A stretch of DNA of 64,000 nucleotides from Laburnicola sp. R22_1 (Eukaryota; Ascomycota; Dothideomycetes; Pleosporales; Didymosphaeriaceae): NCBI GenBank assembly GCA_014281115.1, contig JACONQ010000004.1, positions 4,170,249 to 4,234,248 of the forward strand, in the 5' to 3' direction. Positions within the stretch are counted from its first letter, which is position 1. Every line of letters starts with the position of its first letter. Made by a program: the position numbers and the translations under genes. The notes under the pieces are model-generated. The model saw only the letters and a program-made list of their open reading frames with translations, was not told where the DNA came from and did no database searches. Shown here piece by piece: positions 11,759-22,668 of this stretch.

Positions 11759-12404
11759 TTGGAATCATTCCAGCTCCTTAGATTACTTGCAATGCAATGT
11801 AATAAGACATCGATCGAGCCCTCACAGCGTTTTCCTTTCCCGTGTACCAAAAGGGTTGCCCTGCTTTTGCCGTGCTCTTGATAAGATATCGAGAGTCGTT
11901 GATAGTATAGCCAGGCCAGGACAAGGATGGTTTTGGTTGGTTGGTGTCGAATATTCGTCATTCTTTCTTTCGTACCTGCTCATTCGTTGTGGACGTTTTT
12001 TTTTTCTGTGCGTAGCTTTTTTTTGGCGATTCATACACGTGGATGGATTTATGAATGAAGTTTTTTTTTGGCGGCTTCTATTGGTTGCGTTGCGTTGCCT
12101 GCTTGTCTACTACGCTGCCTACTGGCTACTGGCTACTGGCTAGCTATCAATCAAAAGACAAGACTTCGCGCAACCTTTCGGTACACGGGGAAAACGCAGC
12201 GAGGGAGGAAAAAAAAAGCTATTAGGCTGCTGATCAACTGGCCAGCTAGCTATTATTTCATCATCTTCTCTTCTCTTCTCTCTCTTTTATTTTTCTTCTT
12301 TTCTTTTTTTCCCCTATATATATATGCACACATGCTCCTCCTTCCTCCTCCTCCTACTCCCCCACCAAAACTACACAACCCACAACCTAACCAAAAAAAG
12401 CCCA

Positions 12405-12495
12405 CACATACATACATACACATACATACACATACACCTTTTATCACCAAAACATAACACATCACATCCTCACAAAGCACACACACACACACAAT
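12405..12495. repeat. CATA/CA microsatellite
   Basis: Alternating CATACATACA and CACACACA units, interrupted by a short non-repeat stretch, in the 3' flank of the PDI gene. Confidence 0.7.
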
Positions 12496-12736
12496 CATAA
12501 CCACAAAACCAAAAACTCCACTAGCTAAATCGCTACCTGCCCATAGCATAACCATAGCATTGCCATGACCCAAACGAACCCAGGCCCAGCCAGCTACACA
12601 TGACGTGAGGAAAAACAAGAAGGAAGAAACTCCACCATATACCTCAATTGCCACTTTTATCTCATCTCATGCCCATGTCCATACGAGCTATCCATGACAA
12701 AACGCGAAAGTGGAAAGGGCGAAGCACCATCCTGAT

Positions 12737-14394
12737 TTACAATTCATCATGCCCATCCTCACCAGCCGCCGACTTAGTAGCCTCCGAAGCCGCCGACTTA
12801 GCCGACTCCGTGACATCCTCAGCCGCGTCCGCCACACTCTCGGCAGCCTCCTTGACCTTATCCGTCGCCGCCTCCGCCTGCTCAGGGACCTCCTCAGCAA
12901 CCTCCTCGGCCTTCTCCTTAACCGCCTCAATCGCAGCCTTGACCTTGTGCGTGCCGTTCTCCTCAATGAAGGCGGCGAGGTCCTCGACCGTGCGGCCGCC
13001 ATTGTATTCAATAGGCGAGTCCTTCTTGCCAGCGGGGAAGAGCTTGATGGTAGGGAAGCCCTGGATCTCATCGGGCACGTCGTTGGCCGTAGCGTCGACC
13101 TTGGCCACAGTCACGAGCTTGGAGAACTCAGGGGACGTGTAGAGCGCACCGAGCTCCTCGTACTTGGGCGCCAGCGCTTTGCAGTGGCCGCACCAGGGCG
13201 CGTAGAACTCGAGGAGGACGTCCTTGTCGTTATCAATGACGAGCTTCTCGTATTCATGAGCGACGACAACGGTGACGGGGCCGTCGTTGGACTCGGGGAT
13301 AGGCTCCGACTTGATGCTAGGCTCGATCTTGCCGGCGACGAAGTCGTCGACGAAAGAGCCGATGTCCTTGGCCGTGATGGCCTTGTCCTGGGCGTAGGGG
13401 AACTTCTGGTTCTTGTCCGTCTTCTGGATGGCGAAGGCGGGCCACTTGCCGACCTCGAGGTTCAGGTTGCCAGCGTGTTGTCCGAACGCCTTGGCGTCAA
13501 TGGTAGCGAAGTTGATCTTGCCCTTGTGCTGCTCAGCGAGCGGCTTGAGCTCCTTTGCCAGCTCGGCGCGCTCCTCTTCGGTCTCGGCGAAGATGTATGC
13601 GAGGGGGATGCCGGCGGCCATGTAGCCGCTGTAGGTCTCGGGGCCGACCTCGCCGACGAGAGGGGTCGAGGCCGTCTTGACGAAAGACTCAATGGCCTCC
13701 TTGTCAAAGGCCTCGGTGAAAGTGTCCTTGCCCTCGTCGAAAGACTTGTAGAGGACCAGGCCGGGCTGCTTGACGCCCTCCTTCTCGGCGAGCGCGGCAT
13801 CGTTGGTGGCACCGAAGAGGTAGCTGTCACGGAGGCCGTTGGCGACGGAGGTGAAGGTCTCGTTGGAGGCCTTGTCGTCGGCAGCGAAGAAGGCGACGAG
13901 GACGACCTTGTCGGCCGTCTTGAACTCGTCGAGGCTGGCGCTGGTCACGTCGGAGACGGCGGGCAGCGACTGCTTGGTCATGTACGAGACGATGGCATCG
14001 GCTTTGCGCGGGCCGCTGTAGGGTGTGATGTTGTCGGCGCCACGGAAGACCTTGAGGGTGGGGTAGCCCTCGACGCCGTACGTCTTGCACAGCTCCTGCT
14101 CCTCGGTGCAGTCGACCTTGGCGAGCGGGATGTTCTTCTCCTTCAGCGTCGTCGCCGCCGTCTCGTACTCGGGGGCGAGGGCCTTGCAGTGGCCACACCA
14201 GGGCGCAAAGACTGCGGCGGGTCAGCTCATTGTAGACAGGTGCGAGGGAATTGGGCGGGGGCAAGCTTACACTCAATCAGGGCGAGGTCGTGCTCCTCGA
14301 CGAAGCCCTGCAGCGTGTCCTCCTTGAGCTCGAGGACATCGGAGGCCAGACCCAGCGAGGCCAGGACGGCCGTGAGGACAATGCTGTAACGCAT
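12737..14394 (-). CDS. PDI1: Protein disulfide isomerase, ER lumen
   Basis: Oxidises and isomerises disulfides in secretory proteins in the ER lumen. Exon 1 is 14394-14271 and exon 2 is 14211-12737 (59 nt intron), giving 532 residues. A signal peptide covers about residues 1-18 (MRYSIVLTAVLASLGLAS). The a domain has active-site WCGHC at residues 46-50, the b and b' domains follow, and the a' domain has a second WCGHC near residue 381 in LEFYAPWCGHCKALAPKYEE. After GGRTVEDLAAFIEENG comes a long acidic, alanine-rich linker and the ER-retention signal HDEL at the very end. The start at 14394 sits in GCCGCCATG. This is a normal full-length a-b-b'-a' PDI. A long antisense frame across it is a GC-rich shadow. 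Confidence 0.97.
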
Positions 14395-16183
14395 GGCGGC
14401 GTGGCTGGCAAGAGTAACACGTAAAAGGTAGAGAAAGGAAGAGTCGAGGTTGAGGACTCTGCTCGTGGGTGAGGGAGCAGCGGGAGCAGAACGGCGGAGA
14501 CGGGGGATTTTATGCTTTCTGTATGCGCTCGTGGCGGCCGTCCGGCGAAAGACCACAGTGTCTACTTCTAGCCGGCTGAGCTCGGATGCTCTTACCACAC
14601 CCACCCACCACCACGCGCCCCCGCCAAGCACAGCGTTTGTCTCGGACTCTCTGCCAGCCGCAGCCATTTCACTGACTTCAAGTAAGTATACAGCTTCGGC
14701 GCCGCTCTTTCACCATCTACGCGCGCACCGTTGCGGCTGCCCATTCTTGCCTTCACCGGCCTCGAAGCTCTACACACGAATTGCCTGTCACGGCTAGCGG
14801 CTAGCGACGCATGCATCGCCCGGACCCCTTCAGATCCCCGAATCTCATTATTTAATCTATCTAGCGACACATTTCACTTTACCACCAAGTACACTACGTA
14901 TGCAACACGGACTTTCCCAGCTCCGCAGCCAGGTGTTCTCTTGCCAGCTTTCCGTGTGGGTCCACTCTAGCTGTCCTCTAATCACGTGCGTGTGCCGGTC
15001 CAGCTTTTGTCCTTGAGCTGTAGTCGCCACACTCTCACTTATAAACCATCGGAGCCGTTAGTACATCATCAACAGCCAGCAGCCAGCACGCAGAAAGTTA
15101 AGGGCAAAATATTTGCATTGCAGAGCTACAGCCAGGAGGACCAGACCATGTGTCTTACACACAGCCAGACGCACAAGCCTAAACCTGCGACTATATACAT
15201 ATCCTCCAGTTCGCATGCCACACTCCCCAACCAGGCCCTCACAAGCTTTTGTGCATTTTCTACATGTGATTGTGTTTTGTAATTTCTTTCTACCAGGCTG
15301 CTGACCGAGCCTCCCCGTCGAGCTTGCGCATCGGCAGAATGGTTTGCTGGAGCCGACGCAACAAAAAGCCAGAGTGAGGTGCTTGCAGGTGAGCGCCCAG
15401 ACTGATCCAGTCCCAAAACCCAGTGGGCGAAAGAGATGATCAACTTTGACGTGAGCCGGAACGTAGCACTCGCATTTCGCGGTCTAAGAAGGAGGGAGAA
15501 GACCGCAGGAAGTCTGATGCATGCTGGCGCAAGCCAGCAACCGGTACGGAATGGTAGTTGGTGACAAGGCGGCTAATGAGAACCAGGGAATATCTTCGGG
15601 TTTGCCGAAAGCAACGAGACAGACGATGATGGAGAGAGAGTCGTACGGGACCGAACGTAGCTACTCGTGTCTACCGTAGTGTATCGGTACCGAAAGGTCG
15701 ACCAAAGCCAAGGAGAATCGTCAAATCCTCTATCGTCAAGGGGACTTTTGAACAATCACCCACCAGCGGACATGCGGTAGAGAGTAAAAGGAAAGTGTGC
15801 ATCGGAGACCCGCCGCCAAAATCGCAGAGGGGCTCCAAAAGACAACCGGCAAGGACAGCCGTAGAAGAGAAAATGCCCAAAGATCCAGGAAAGACCCAAG
15901 GTATATAATACATATGGACGGCCCGAAATCACAGACTCCAGTCGCGCCGATGATCAATCCGTATGCCCGAGGAAAGACGTCGAGTATCCCGCATCGATCC
16001 CTCGACAGCCGTTCATATAGTCGTAAAGAAAAAGAAAACAGTGCAGGAACTATGTGCAGTCATAACGGCAAAACTCCTAATCGGCTCCTGGGCAAAGAGA
16101 GGTCGTGACATGGGAAAAAACTACAAGTCAACGAAAACTGCTCAGACAGCCCACAACCCCCCTCATCGCCGTGCACCGTCCCG
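14395..16183. other. PDI promoter and DHH1 3' flank
   Basis: About 1.8 kb. The half next to PDI should hold its promoter and leader; the half next to DHH1 should be its 3' untranslated region. A TCACGTGCGTG word lies near 14982, a possible bHLH/bZIP-type site but unproven. Short open frames around 14450-15300 have no recognisable features. No RNA gene seen. Confidence 0.5.
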
Positions 16184-17889
16184 CTAAGCGGGAGCAGCGG
16201 GCTGGGGACGAGCATCGCGCTGCGGGTTGTGGCCATTCTGTCGGTTTTGCTGGTTCGGAGGAGGACCGCGGCGCTGGCCTTGATACTGGCCTTGGAATTG
16301 GCCTTGGAGCTGCCCGCCACCACTGCCACCACCACGCTGATTGCGCTGGTAGTTGCCGCGGTTGTTCTGGTTAGTTCGGGCGGCGGCGCCATCCTGGTCC
16401 TGGCCTTGGGCGTCGCGTTGAGGGTTCGTAATGGGTCGTGGAATCGTCTCGGGGGTCTCATAGACATACAGCTTCTTCTCGATAACTTGAGGAATGGGCA
16501 GAATCTCGGTGCCCAGCTCTTGTTCAATGCGGTACAGGTTGAAGCGGTCCTCCCAGTTAATCAGGTTGATCGCAAGACCCAAGTGGCCAAAGCGCCCTGA
16601 ACGACCAATGCGATGAAGATACGTCTCGGCATTCTTCGGGAAATCGAAATTGATGACAACGTTGACAGCCTGAATGTCGATACCACGAGTAAGCAAGTCA
16701 GAACAAACGAGGTTGCGGCAAACTCCGTTGCGGAAGTCGTGGAAGACGCGGTTACGGTTGTGCTGAAGCATGCGCGCGTGCGAATAGAAGCACGAGTATC
16801 CAAGCTCGGTGATCTTCTTCGCAAGCAACTCAACACGGTTGGTGGAATTGCAGAAGATGATGGACTGGTTGATCTGCAGTTTGTTGAACAACGTATTCAA
16901 GCAGTGGACCTTCTGCTTCTCTTCGACGAAAGCATAATACTGCGTAATTCCACGAAGTGTCAATTCATCCATCAGGTTGATCTCGTACGGTTGGCTCATG
17001 TGCTTGTCCTGGGAAGAGTAAGCAAAAGAAGCTCCAGCTCTCGCAGATTAGTCATACCTTGAAGCTCTTCACGACAATAGGGAATGTGGCGCTGAAGAGC
17101 ATAACCTGTCTGTCCTTGGGGTGGAAACCAAGCAGCTGTTCTATAACTGGTGTGAATTCCGGAGACAGAAGTTTATCAGCCTCATCCATGACAAAGGTTT
17201 GGCAGCTGGACAAGTCAGCGACGCCCTTGCCTGCGAGATCCAAAATCCTGCCCGGCGTGCCAACAATGATGTGAACAGGTTCAGACAAGCGGATGATATC
17301 GTCTTTTAGGCCAGTGCCACCGGTCGAGACCATGACATTGATGCCCAAGTGCTTTCCTAGCGTCTTGCACACCTGCGAAGTTTGTAGAGCCAACTCTCGG
17401 GTGGGCACGAGAATGAGCGCTTGCGTCTTCGAGCTCTTCGGGTTCACACGTTCGAGGGTGGGTATCACGAAGGCGGCAGTCTTTCCGGTGCCGTTCTTCG
17501 CTCGCGCGAGTATATCTCGGCCGGTGAGGGCGACGGGGATCGTCTCTTCTTGGATAGGTGAGGGCTTCTCGAAACCGGCCTCGAAGATACCCATCATCAA
17601 CTCGCGCTTGATGAAGAAATCTTCAAAGTCGAGACCTTTTGTAGCGGTGACATCCTAGTCGACCGAGTCAGTTTTGGTCATGCCAACTACTTGGAATGCG
17701 GGCCATACCTCTGTCTGTACTCGTGTGTCTTTGGTGGGTATGTTCAGTCCGTCTCGCCATGAGGCGCTTGCAGAGGGAGCTGCTTCGCTAAGTTTGGTTT
17801 GTCAGTGCTGGCGACGGCGTCCGCGTGGGCGGGGCGTGGACTAACCTTAGCGACGTAGCCGCGAGTTGGTTGGTGATTTGGTCAGCCAT
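16184..17889 (-). CDS. DHH1: DHH1, DEAD-box RNA helicase (mRNA decapping and translational repression)
   Basis: Cytoplasmic P-body helicase (DDX6 family) that promotes decapping and represses translation. Exons 17889-17846, 17787-17709, 17654-17058 and 17008-16184 encode 514 residues. Motifs in order: Q motif in [14 protein letters not shown], motif I AKNGTGKT near residue 90, [30 protein letters not shown], motif II DEAD in [14 protein letters not shown], motif III SAT in [13 protein letters not shown], then in RecA2 [33 protein letters not shown] and [32 protein letters not shown] is diagnostic of Dhh1. The C-terminal 100 residues are rich in Q, G, N and R, a low-complexity tail common in filamentous fungi. 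All introns have consensus ends. Confidence 0.97.
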
Positions 17890-18791
17890 TGGGGGAGGGG
17901 CCGCCGGCTGCGGGATTGCTCGACACGACGTCGGTGTTGTGGGTGTGGTGGGCGGCTATATGCAGTCGGCTATGCGACGGCAGCGTGCGTTTGTGTGTCG
18001 GTAAGGCAGGCTACGGGGGGGCGCGCGAACCGAAGCTGATCTGTGATTGCCCAGTCAGGAACAGGGTCGCAGCGCCGACAATGCAACAATGCAGCGAGGG
18101 TTGAAGAGATGTCGGGAGCGCCTAGCAGTTGCGGCGACTCGGGTACTGGGTGTGGTGGCGGGGGTCCAGTCTGCTGCTGGGCGGAGCGAGCAGGACGTCA
18201 CGCAGCCGAGGGGAGCGCGGGGGTTGTTTGCCTCGCTGCGGGGGCAGCGCGCAGGGAGCTTTGGTCTGTAGAGAGAAAGAAGGTTAGCAAGCGGGTTCGT
18301 GGAGGCGCAAAATGGTCGTGTTGTGAGGGCGTATGGGTCCTGTGGGAGCTGCACGGCGTGGTTGTGGTGGAGACGGGCGAAGAAAGGCTCGAGAACAACA
18401 AGGGCCGGCCCATGGTCCGTGCGCGCTAGCGACCTGCTGATTGGCCTGCCGACGTCGGCCTCGACCTGTGCCCTTGCGGCATACACCTCACTGCGCACCT
18501 TTTGTCTTGCCAATTGAGGTCCTTGTGTGAGTGCGCTTACTTGCGCCAGGGGTCGACCCGTCAATCCTAGACAGCATCGACTCACTGCTGGCATAAGTTC
18601 TGATGTACGAGTAGTCTCGTCCCCTGAATTGGAATTTTCAACTTCGGAACCTTCACACGTGCTCACGTGGCATCCGTGGACTCGTGGACGCGTGGACCTA
18701 AAAACTAGCTGGAGCCATCCATTGTATCGCCACGCGCATCAAACAGAACGGTACCCACAGCTGCTGGCAACCTAGCAGCCCAGACCTCACC
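17890..18791. promoter_or_regulatory. Divergent promoter DHH1 / rhomboid protease
   Basis: About 900 bp, GC-rich, between divergent start codons. Overlapping frames on both strands in 18043-18666 look like GC-rich shadows with no domain. The last 100 bp before the rhomboid ATG contain CACACGTG-like words (near 18655-18670, CACACGTGCTCACGTGG). Confidence 0.45.
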
Positions 18792-19787
18792 ATGTCTCTC
18801 TTCCAGCGTCTGACCAAGACCCTGCGGCCCTCGTCACTCAATCCGGTACGTAGATATTGACCGCCGAGCGTACAACAGGCCATGCCTCGTTGGATCGCCT
18901 ATTCTGAATTGCTTCAGCACACCAAGCAGTACACACCCAATTGATTCCGGCAACAAGTCGCTAACGTGTCCTCTCTTCCAGGCATCTACCTTCCGCGCGG
19001 CCAAGACTCATCCTCATGCTCCCCAGATGGATCCCTACTTCTTCGGCGGATCACGTGTAGGCCTAGGTCTAGGACGCCGCCGCTTCTACTCCTCCCCTCC
19101 GCGCAACGAATCCACCAACACGAAAATAATCTGGGGTATCATCGGTCTAAATACCGGAATCTTCGTACGCCTTCTCTCTCCCCTCTCTTGCCCTGACCCT
19201 CTAACACCTCCCAGTGCTACTCCAACTATCTCCAAGTGCAAGCCGATCGAGGCGATTGGTTGCCCTGGGTTGCCTTCAGAAGGAATATGTCGCTTTCCCT
19301 CGACGGCCTCCGGGAATCCCGCTACTGGACCCTCGTAACCCATGCCTTCACCCACCACGGATTCATGCACTTATTGGGCAATATGTTCACCTTCTACTAC
19401 TTGGCTGGCCTACTCGCACCTACCTTAGCGCCCTTCGGCCTCGTTACCCTAATCGTAGGCTCCGGAGTCGCTGGAACGGTCGCTTATTTGACCGAGCAGC
19501 TGCAAGGTCGTAAAGACCCACGGCGCTCCGCCGTAGGGTTCTCGAGTTCAGTCATGGGCGTAGCAAGCTGTGCCACGGCTATGTATCCGATGCTTAAGGT
19601 TTACATCTGGGGCGTTATTCCAATGCCTCTTTGGGTGGTGACGTTGGGATATGTGGTGTACGATACCGTCTATTTGGACGCCAAAGGCTCTGAAACTGGT
19701 GCTTCAGTTGCGCATTCGAGCCATTTGGGAGGGTTGGTATTTGGAGCGCTGTTTTACTTCGCGAAGGTGAGGGGGTTGAGGTTTTAG
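18792..19787 (+). CDS. Rhomboid-family intramembrane protease, probably mitochondrial
   Basis: Predicted intramembrane serine protease. Exons 18792-18845, 18982-19164 and 19215-19787 encode 269 residues. The N-terminus (MSLFQRLTKTLRPSSLNP, then FRAAKTH and RRRFYSS) is basic, hydroxylated and poor in acids, like a mitochondrial presequence. The rhomboid core has ESRYWTLVTHAFTHHGFMHL, the HxxMHLLGNM motif in TM2, GFSSSVMGVASC holding the probable nucleophile serine (GxS), and HSSHLGG with the catalytic histidine in the last segment. About six membrane spans are apparent. The nucleophile motif is GFSS rather than the common GASG, so activity is likely but not certain. It is divergent from DHH1. 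Which rhomboid subfamily (Pcp1-like or another) I cannot settle. Confidence 0.82.
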
Positions 19788-21590
19788 TTCAACGGAACGT
19801 TGGCTGCGTTGGCATGGAGATGGTGTGGGAGGCACGGGAGGTGGAGTCGTCATGTGGGAGCCAATGTACGGGATAGACTAGAAGAAAATGGGCCGTTTCG
19901 GTTGTATACTAACAATGTTACCGACTACAGCAGCAAGCTTCCATCTGGACTGTGTTCATCTATGTACTGGCTTGAGAACAATTTTTTTCGCCGGCCATCT
20001 CTTGATCGCAAGCAGGTTCCCCATGAAGCGGTTTAAAAGTTCAAATGCAGCCACATAGAGAGAATAGGGCCCACCCTGGCTAGAACATACGCTGTAGAAA
20101 GACCTCCATCCCTCATACCCATCACCATCCTCTCCCGCCATGAGAATCACCCAGCCATACACAGCCACAGCTTCCAAACCGAAACATCTAATCTCACAAA
20201 CCTCTCTCTTCGAGGCTGTAACCCAACTCACATACCCCTCAATACCTCCCCACCCCACCTTCAACAACAGACAGTTATGTAAGCTAGTGAACATCTTTGT
20301 CAACTACACGTACATGCACGGATATATGGATGAATTGCGCAGGTCGTGGAAGAAGACAGACCTATCCTACCTACCTTTATCAACTTACCTTTCTCTGCTT
20401 ACCTCTATCTACCTACCTACCTTCCATCCAGTTAACAACGATATTTATCCATCTAAACACGCACTAGAAAGGTAGGGAAACAAAAGACGTAGTGTCATAC
20501 CCGTTTCACTTCAAGCGTCTTATCTATGTTGGGCGGCGCTGTGGATATTTCGTTGGGCGTGGAGATGGGGTGGTGCTTACGGGATATAGCTGGGAGGGGA
20601 AGGCGGGGGTAATATGCATGTTATATTACTATACTCTAGGGGATGTGTTACGCAAATACCTAAGAAAATGGGTGTGTTATTCTGTTCGTTCTTTGCAGAT
20701 GTTCTAATATAATATAGAGAGATACTATCATACAGGTATTGGATGTTAGAAACGACCCGACTTAAAACCATGTACGAAGCCTACCATTATTACGTTGATA
20801 ATTTTTAAGATTGTCCAACTAAGATAGATGGACAGGTCAACACATCACTATTTTATCTTGTATCTTGTATCTTGTCTTTTTGGACTTGACCGACCACATA
20901 ATCCCAAACACAAACACAAACACAGTCACATTCACCGACCATCACACCCATATCTTCGCCTCCCGTACATATACCAGTCCAGAAACACACCAAGTTAACT
21001 ATCCGTGGTCATCTCCAAATCAACACGCTTTATTTCCTTCTCCAACAACAACAAAAAAAGATCCTCAAGCCTATTCCGCAGCGCGAAACGAAAACCCCCC
21101 GTCAACAACCCAGTGCATGCAAAGAACAGAAATAGAAACAAGTCTAACCTAGTTGCCTACCTACCAACCTCCCATCCAGAAGCCATTCCACACTCCTTCC
21201 CTACCCAGACATGTAAATCGCTAATCCACCTATCTCGACGAGCAACTACGAAGCAAGAATCCACAACAGGTGCCAAAATGACGAAGTCGACAAGAGGGAA
21301 ATGAGCGTCCATCGAGTCACAACCACGCCCCCCATGCACGTACATGTATTCATCCACCCAGTCTCTTCCAATGTTTTTAGAATAAGATAGATAAGTCGTA
21401 TACGAATACACCCACCCGATTAGACTGGCAGACACATCTACGGACAGCGACCCGCTCGCAAGACGTGCGTGCGTGTCCATGCTGAACGGATGAATGAACG
21501 AGTGATATCGAGAAATCAAATGCATCGGCGGTCGACAGAGGAGGAGGTAAGAAACAGCGCGCGCATCGCAGATGCATAAGAGGGTTATGG

Positions 21591-21830
21591 TGTGTTAAAT
21601 TAATCTACTTAGGGGTAGGACGACAGAGGCTTTCATCTCAAATAACATGACAAAAAACACAGAGCCCCCTGCTTAGTAAGATAGTAAACAAAACTTCGGC
21701 TCCCCACTGTGGCTGATCCCAATCGCGCCCTTTTTTTTTTTACGTACTTTGGCTGTTGAACCTTGGTTGTGCTTGCTGTTAAGTCTCATAATCTGTAAAA
21801 GGTTAGGTCGACTATAAGCGGATATGAATA
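21591..21830 (-). repeat. Dispersed repeat, longest copy (copy 1)
   Basis: The longest of four related copies in this window. Its reverse complement begins TTTATTCATATCCGCTTATA, runs through GGGCGCGATTGGGATCAGCC and CCACAGTGGGGAGCCGAAG, then TTTACTAAGCAGGGGGCTCT and GTCGTCCTACCCCTAAGTAG, and ends TTAATTTAACACACC. One end starts TGTGTTAAATTAATC on the plus strand, which could be a solo-LTR end (TG...), but no matching CA end or target duplication is clear. It might equally be a miniature non-autonomous DNA element. Confidence 0.75.
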
Positions 21831-22008
21831 AATGAATGAATAGTAATCAAAAAGAGCGTAAAATGTGGTCACAAAAAAATGCGCAAGAGGGCTTATAACG
21901 ACAAAAATCGTTATAAAAAAGACGTATCGTATCTCTTTTATGCAATGCAAAGGTCAGAGGGCCAACGACTCTCCTCCCGAACAGAACAGAACAGAGCAAC
22001 CCCCCCTA

Positions 22009-22345
22009 CCCACACCACACGACACACACCACACAATACACACCACATAACACACACCACACAACACACAACACATAATATATACTACACAACACACACT
22101 ACACAACACACACTATACACACTACATAACACACACTACACAACACGCACTACATAACACACACTATATAACATACACTATATAACATACACTATATAAC
22201 ACACACTATATAACACACACCACATAATATACACTATATAACACACACTATATAATATATACTACACAACACATACTATATAACACACACGACACAACAC
22301 ACACTATATAACACACACCACACGACACACAACAAAACAAAACAA
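22009..22345. repeat. AC/TA-rich compound microsatellite
   Basis: Over 330 bp of units such as ACACACTACACAAC, ACACACTATATAAC and ATACACTATATAAC, ending in an AACAA-type run (22329-22350). It is essentially free of G on this strand. Confidence 0.85.
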
Positions 22346-22668
22346 AACAAACAACTGAGCGACCTGAATCGTGTATTGCAAAGGCAACCCTACACACTAA
22401 GCCGCAAGCGCCCCACACTCCAGTAAGTAAGCCTACCGCTTTGTTCTGCCCACGCTAGAAGAAAACCCACTAGATTCCAAACCACCATATAGATACCCTT
22501 CCCCCAGTGCAAACGGACATAGTACCTCCTCGCCATACAAACCATACCGACTAATCAGACAACCACACCAGTAGACAAATACCTTCTGCCCGCTCATGCT
22601 ATCCTATCCCATCCTAACCTCTTGCCCAACAAACTCTCCACCCTCAACCGCATGCCAAAAGATCGCCC

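Larger units (their letters stand above)
11546..12736. other. Convergent 3' interval with simple repeats
   Basis: About 1.2 kb between the ends of the nucleoporin and PDI genes. It holds a TGCGTC hexamer array at about 11729-11757, T runs near 11996-12006 and 12061-12070, polypyrimidine at 12265-12312, and a CATA/CACA microsatellite at about 12408-12495. No gene is seen. Confidence 0.6.
19788..22668. other. 2.9 kb gene-free interval with repeats
   Basis: Between the rhomboid 3' end and the 3' end of the next minus-strand gene. It contains TACC/TATC-rich runs (20365-20430), TATCTTG repeats (20855-20878), a dispersed repeat copy (21591-21830) and a long AC/TA microsatellite (22009-22345). Open frames here are low-complexity. 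Nothing genic is supported. Confidence 0.6.

Noticed and set aside
12710..14389. A 559-codon plus-strand open frame opposite PDI1
   Set aside because: It is antisense to a certain gene, rich in G, L, V, R and D in a pattern typical of the complement of GC-rich codons, and has no domain.
18043..18666. Several long overlapping frames on both strands between DHH1 and the rhomboid gene
   Set aside because: GC-rich promoter region with frames open by composition; no conserved content.
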